Below, piece after piece: positions 61,701 to 64,000 of a stretch of 64,000 nt of DNA. The stretch spans positions 2,222,001 to 2,286,000 of the forward strand of contig JAFBJZ010000411.1 of NCBI GenBank assembly GCA_016785225.1. The letters are read 5' to 3'. Numbering within the stretch: the first letter of the stretch is position 1; each line of letters starts with the position of its first letter. A model generated the notes under the pieces. The model was not told the DNA's origin and did not search any database. It was given only the letters and a program-made list of their open reading frames with translations. The stretch is from Psettodes erumei. Taxonomy: Eukaryota > Chordata > Actinopteri > Pleuronectiformes > Psettodidae. A program made the translations under genes and the position numbers.

Positions 61701-64000
61701 AAAAAGAACAAGGGGATTTTGTCCAAACAACAATATACAGAAATGATTGTGTTCACAGTGTCATTTCACATTTCCAAGGGTTTCAGACAAATTTTATCAT
61801 TTGGTGATGTGGCACCAAAAAACCTAACACTGTCTAAAGCATCTGAAAACAGATTTTTCAGCACTAAAACTACTTTATCAAGACCATGCGAGCACAATGC
61901 TAAGATTATTGCTATCCACTGGCTGAGTTTTAAGATCTCAGATGTAGGATTAAACACTACTCTCTACATGCATAATTGAGTTTCTCTGGTACGGAGACTG
62001 GCTCTGGTACTGTGTGCGTGTGTGTGTGTTGGGTGGGTGGGGTGGGGGGGGGGGGCTGCAGAGGGCTGCAGCTTTCCAGTGGTCTCAGTGGATTCTCTGA
62101 ATCTTTAAAAAGAAAATCCTGGAGAGCATTAGCAGCATGTCTGTGTCATCCCTTCTTGACTGATCCTGTGACCGAAGAGGGGTCACACATGGTTTCCTTC
62201 ATGTCTCATGCGCTGACCAACAAGGACAAACTATTGCTGTATGGGTATAGACTTCCCTTTTCCACAGAAAGGCAAGCTAAGGGTGGCTGCTGCTTAATAT
62301 TAGCTTAAAACAATTTCAGTAGCAGGACAAAGCAGAAGTCTTTTATGTTTTGGCTTTATGTACTATGTCCGAAAATGCTGAAACTGCACCATAGTCTGAG
62401 CCTTCTTATTTAGTACACCGTGACATCCAAACTGAAACTGTTCATGACACAAGAGTTAGATGTTGTGGTGTTGTGTCCTGTCCTGGAAACCAGCAAGACG
62501 CAGCATCATCAGACAAAAAGCCATGCACGCTTGCAATCAGAGCACAATCAGCTGTACTGAAAGCTTTTGAAAAAAGATCTTTCCATTGCTGTTTATTGTC
62601 TCAAGCCTCCATAATAACATTGAATTCTTCTTTTATTGCCACTCAGTCAGTCCTGCTGTTACAAAATGATCAATTTATGACCATATTAGGGTTTAAGACA
62701 AATTGATATAAGCTCATAACATTGTTCAGTGGGAAATATCCTGGGAAAACATCAAGCTGGTTATCAATATTTTATGTGTTTTTCTTTTCAAGGAAAGCAA
62801 TGTGTTTGCATCAAGAGGCAGTTGTTTAAAATGATAGAGCGTCACTGGTTTGTGTTAGGAAAATGTACAGTGTGATGACGTTTAAACTGTCAGGCTCATG
62901 CATTCATAATTAACTGAAATTGAAGAAAACAGTTGGTTCCCAGGGACAGAGTACTTCAGTTCCTCTTCACTTTGTACTCCTCTGTAAGGTAGAGCATATC
63001 ACACTTCTCTATGGCAATTTCTGTTCAAAGAGAGGTAACTTTTGAAGGAAACTGTAATGTATACCTTATATATTTGAGATATTAGTCTGGACTGGGTGAA
63101 GACTGGACACGTCAGAAAGGGTAAGAAAATGGCTTTTCAAACGCTTGTCTCCTTTCCTATGATTTTAACATTTTATCCTCCTATCCTTGACTGTGTTGCG
63201 TTTCATACCCTCAAGCAGTGGTAAGCACAGATGAAATATAACTTCATAACATAGTGCTAGATAGATGCTGAACCCCAGACAGATTATGTTCATGTGAATC
63301 ATGCATTCTTGATCTAAGTTCTGTGCTGTTCCTCTAGAAATCTGGTTCAGAATCAGCCCTGACTTAATAAAAACACAGCAAAACCAGGAATATGAAGACT
63401 TCAGTTTTCTTTAATTAGCAGTAGTGTAGTGCCTTCTGACTCTTTTTGATCAGGTCTTGGAACGAAGGAACCACAGGAAATAATTAGGTACTAAAAGCTG
63501 TTTTTTTTAGATAAACATAGCACAACTGTATTTTCCCTCTGTACATATTAAGTTCATTTCATACTTGCCCACCACTTTTTTATCCTGCAGCCACTAAACC
63601 TGTTTAGATCTATGCATACAAACTGCATCTGATGAAGTACTGAGACATGAATGAACTTAAAATGAATCAGTCAACCAACAGTGTCCTGTGTCATGGAAGC
63701 CGGCAGTTAAATTATGACATCTCTCTGTTTTGTTTGTCCTTGCTGCCCCTTTGTAGTTTGCTGAGGAGTAAACAGCATGAACACAGCCACTGACCCAGAT
63801 TTCATAAGACGTGGGCTCATCTCACAAGGGATGAAACCACATCACCTTCTGGGTAGAGTAAACAGGGTTTATTATAAATCACTGTTAGACTGGGTGCCAC
63901 ATTGAGAGCGAGAGTGGCACCAGAGCGGTTACCATGGAAACGAGGACTGATTCATGGGCTGGGGTCTCCAGAAGCTCAGTGATATGTGATTGTACAAAGG

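Larger units (their letters stand above)
52955..64000. other. 11 kb without recognisable coding exons
   Basis: I checked both strands for exon-like open segments with splice sites and recognisable domains and found none. It is marked by C-rich (53006-53040, 53360-53430), G-rich (54049-54093, 62030-62056) and CA (58693-58728) tracts. It may be a long first intron or an intergenic region. Distal exons of very weak conservation could have been missed. Confidence 0.5.

Noticed and set aside
1..64000. CRISPR arrays, bacterial operons, phage or intact transposase genes
   Set aside because: None seen; the window is spliced vertebrate DNA and its repeats are microsatellites and old interspersed fragments.

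Overview
This window is nuclear DNA from a vertebrate, almost certainly a teleost fish. The genes are split by short GT/AG introns. Five have clear vertebrate orthologues (c2cd2l, dpagt1, hinfp, abcg4, kat5). A sixth is a cobalamin-binding beta-domain-only gene of the kind I know from fish, and a fish-type interspersed repeat tail and many dinucleotide microsatellites are present. The long-read ORFs are mostly short because the coding sequence is in exons, so the gene models below were built by joining exons at consensus splice sites and checking phase; every complete model closes in frame at a stop.

Layout, left to right. 1-9.4 kb: 5' part of c2cd2l on the minus strand (five coding exons plus a non-coding first exon; the rest lies off the left edge). 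10.75-14.4 kb: dpagt1 (+). 14.97-18.7 kb: hinfp (+). 19.4-21.6 kb: an unnamed secreted sushi-domain gene (+). 21.5-23.1 kb: a small transcobalamin-beta-like gene (-), convergent with the sushi gene. 23.1-27.7 kb: presumed abcg4 5' region. 27.7-36.0 kb: abcg4 (+), with a long 3' region. 41.0-about 48.7 kb: kat5/Tip60 (+). 48.7-64 kb: no recognisable coding exon; it holds a possible GA-rich first exon near 52.4-52.95 kb, an inverted repeat at 51.2 kb, G- and C-rich tracts and microsatellites, and may be the upstream region and first intron of a gene that continues off the right edge.

Function. The genes do not form one pathway. dpagt1 starts N-glycan precursor synthesis in the ER; c2cd2l moves phosphatidylinositol at ER-plasma membrane contacts; hinfp activates histone H4 transcription and kat5 acetylates histone H4/H2A, a loose functional echo only; abcg4 exports sterols; the transcobalamin-like gene binds vitamin B12; the sushi gene has no assigned role. 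As I remember it, c2cd2l, dpagt1, hinfp and abcg4 are neighbours on human 11q23.3 while KAT5 is on 11q13, so the block is partly conserved and partly rearranged.

I found no evidence for a wholly new biological system. The best leads are the sushi/cysteine-rich secreted gene, the unexplained open in-frame exon inside kat5, the unusual cysteine next to the ABC signature of abcg4, and the 20-bp perfect inverted repeat at 51.16-51.24 kb.
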